Positions 63,719 to 64,000 of a stretch of 64,000 bases of DNA are shown here, in pieces (the stretch's first letter is position 1; each line of letters begins with the position of its first letter). This DNA comes from Pelomonas asaccharophilus_A (GTDB lineage Bacteria; Pseudomonadota; Gammaproteobacteria; Burkholderiales; Burkholderiaceae_C): NCBI RefSeq assembly GCF_031458115.1, contig NZ_JAVDXV010000011.1, forward strand, positions 1-64,000, read 5' to 3'. Made by a program: the position numbers and the translations under genes. The notes under the pieces were generated by a model that worked only from the letters and a program-made list of their open reading frames with translations, searched no databases and was not told where the DNA came from.

Positions 63719-64000
63719 TCAGAGTCCTCCTTGTGTGTCGCCGTCGTGCGGCGCGGCGCGCTTGAGCAGTTGCCCGATGTCGTCGGCCGTTTGCAGCCAG
63801 CAGGCGCTCAAGGTCGCCAGCCGCTGCAAGCCCTTGTCGCTGAGCTGGTAGTACTTGCGCGGCCGGGTGTCGCCCTCCTGCACCCAGTGGGCATCCAGCA
63901 GGCCGTCGCGCTTGAGCCGGTCCAGCAGCGGGTACAGCGTGCCCTCGCTGATGGCCGTGGTCGGGAATTCCTGCAGCCGGCGCAGCAGGTCCAACCCATA
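63719..64000 (-). CDS. PadR-family transcriptional regulator, truncated by the window edge
   Basis: The C-terminal 93 residues of a PadR regulator: YGLDLLRRLQEFPTTAISEG, then TLYPLLDRLKRDGLLDAHW, i.e. the winged-helix recognition helix, wing and C-terminal helix. The first 15-20 residues lie beyond position 64000. It controls the operon with the HAAS protein and phosphatase, which begins two bases after its stop. Confidence 0.9.
   Translation of the reverse strand, partial: YGLDLLRRLQEFPTTAISEGTLYPLLDRLKRDGLLDAHWVQEGDTRPRKYYQLSDKGLQRLATLSACWLQTADDIGQLLKRAAPHDGDTQGGL

Overview
This is a gene-dense, very GC-rich (about 70 %) piece of a bacterial chromosome. Family content (a branched-chain amino-acid type ABC transporter locus, alpha-2-macroglobulin plus PBP1C, ubiA, ubiC, proC, a PutA with an Lrp-type regulator) and the codon bias point to a betaproteobacterium of the order Burkholderiales, probably the Roseateles/Mitsuaria/Rubrivivax/Leptothrix group. 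That placement rests on recognition from memory, not on a search. No rRNA, tRNA, CRISPR array, transposase, integrase or prophage gene was seen.

Layout. 1-162 is a G/C homopolymer run, most likely a contig-end artefact. 197-7834 is a Liv-type ABC importer locus with two permease pairs, one ATPase pair, one periplasmic binding protein and an embedded alpha/beta hydrolase. 7758-9904 holds a divergent EamA exporter/AraC regulator pair and a small ORF. 10129-21665 carries a large thioester-containing alpha-2-macroglobulin and penicillin-binding protein 1C. These two usually adjacent genes are here separated by about 4 kb holding a SIR2-domain protein of lower GC, a REP-like remnant, a VapBC toxin-antitoxin pair, a GNAT, a YfeK-like protein and a DoxX protein. 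21722-25291 is a string of co-directional genes: a membrane-anchored coiled-coil receiver protein, a MaoC-like hydratase, a cupin, a TPR protein and an ankyrin protein. 25292-28458 has a cold-shock gene with a long leader and strong terminator, a trypsin-like protease with a small partner, and a TetR regulator with two matching operators. 28468-33718 has a class C beta-lactamase-like hydrolase, the copA-cueR copper module and a DUF2145 pair. 33720-39498 has a GGDEF protein divergent from an alpha-oxoamine synthase, a GST, ubiA and a solute-binding protein. 39562-46703 has an S41 peptidase lipoprotein, an oxidoreductase, an HPP-CBS protein, a possible AP2-like protein, proC-ubiC and a lipoprotein hydrolase. 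46700-55624 has an ABC exporter, small conserved proteins, a macro-domain protein, and a regulator/beta-propeller/DUF899 cluster. 55835-64000 has putA and its Lrp-type regulator, a PAS protein, a dienelactone hydrolase, ribA and a PadR/HAAS/phosphatase operon cut by the window edge.

The most unusual feature is a family of four dispersed elements of about 136 bp (9904-10038, 41182-41318, 52597-52731, 55690-55825). Each begins at or within about 45 nt of the 3' end of a gene and lies in the same orientation as that gene. Their internal stem-loops show compensatory base changes, and two copies supply the C-terminal tails of the upstream proteins. The best candidate for an under-described functional locus is the SIR2-domain gene in the alpha-2-macroglobulin/pbpC gap.
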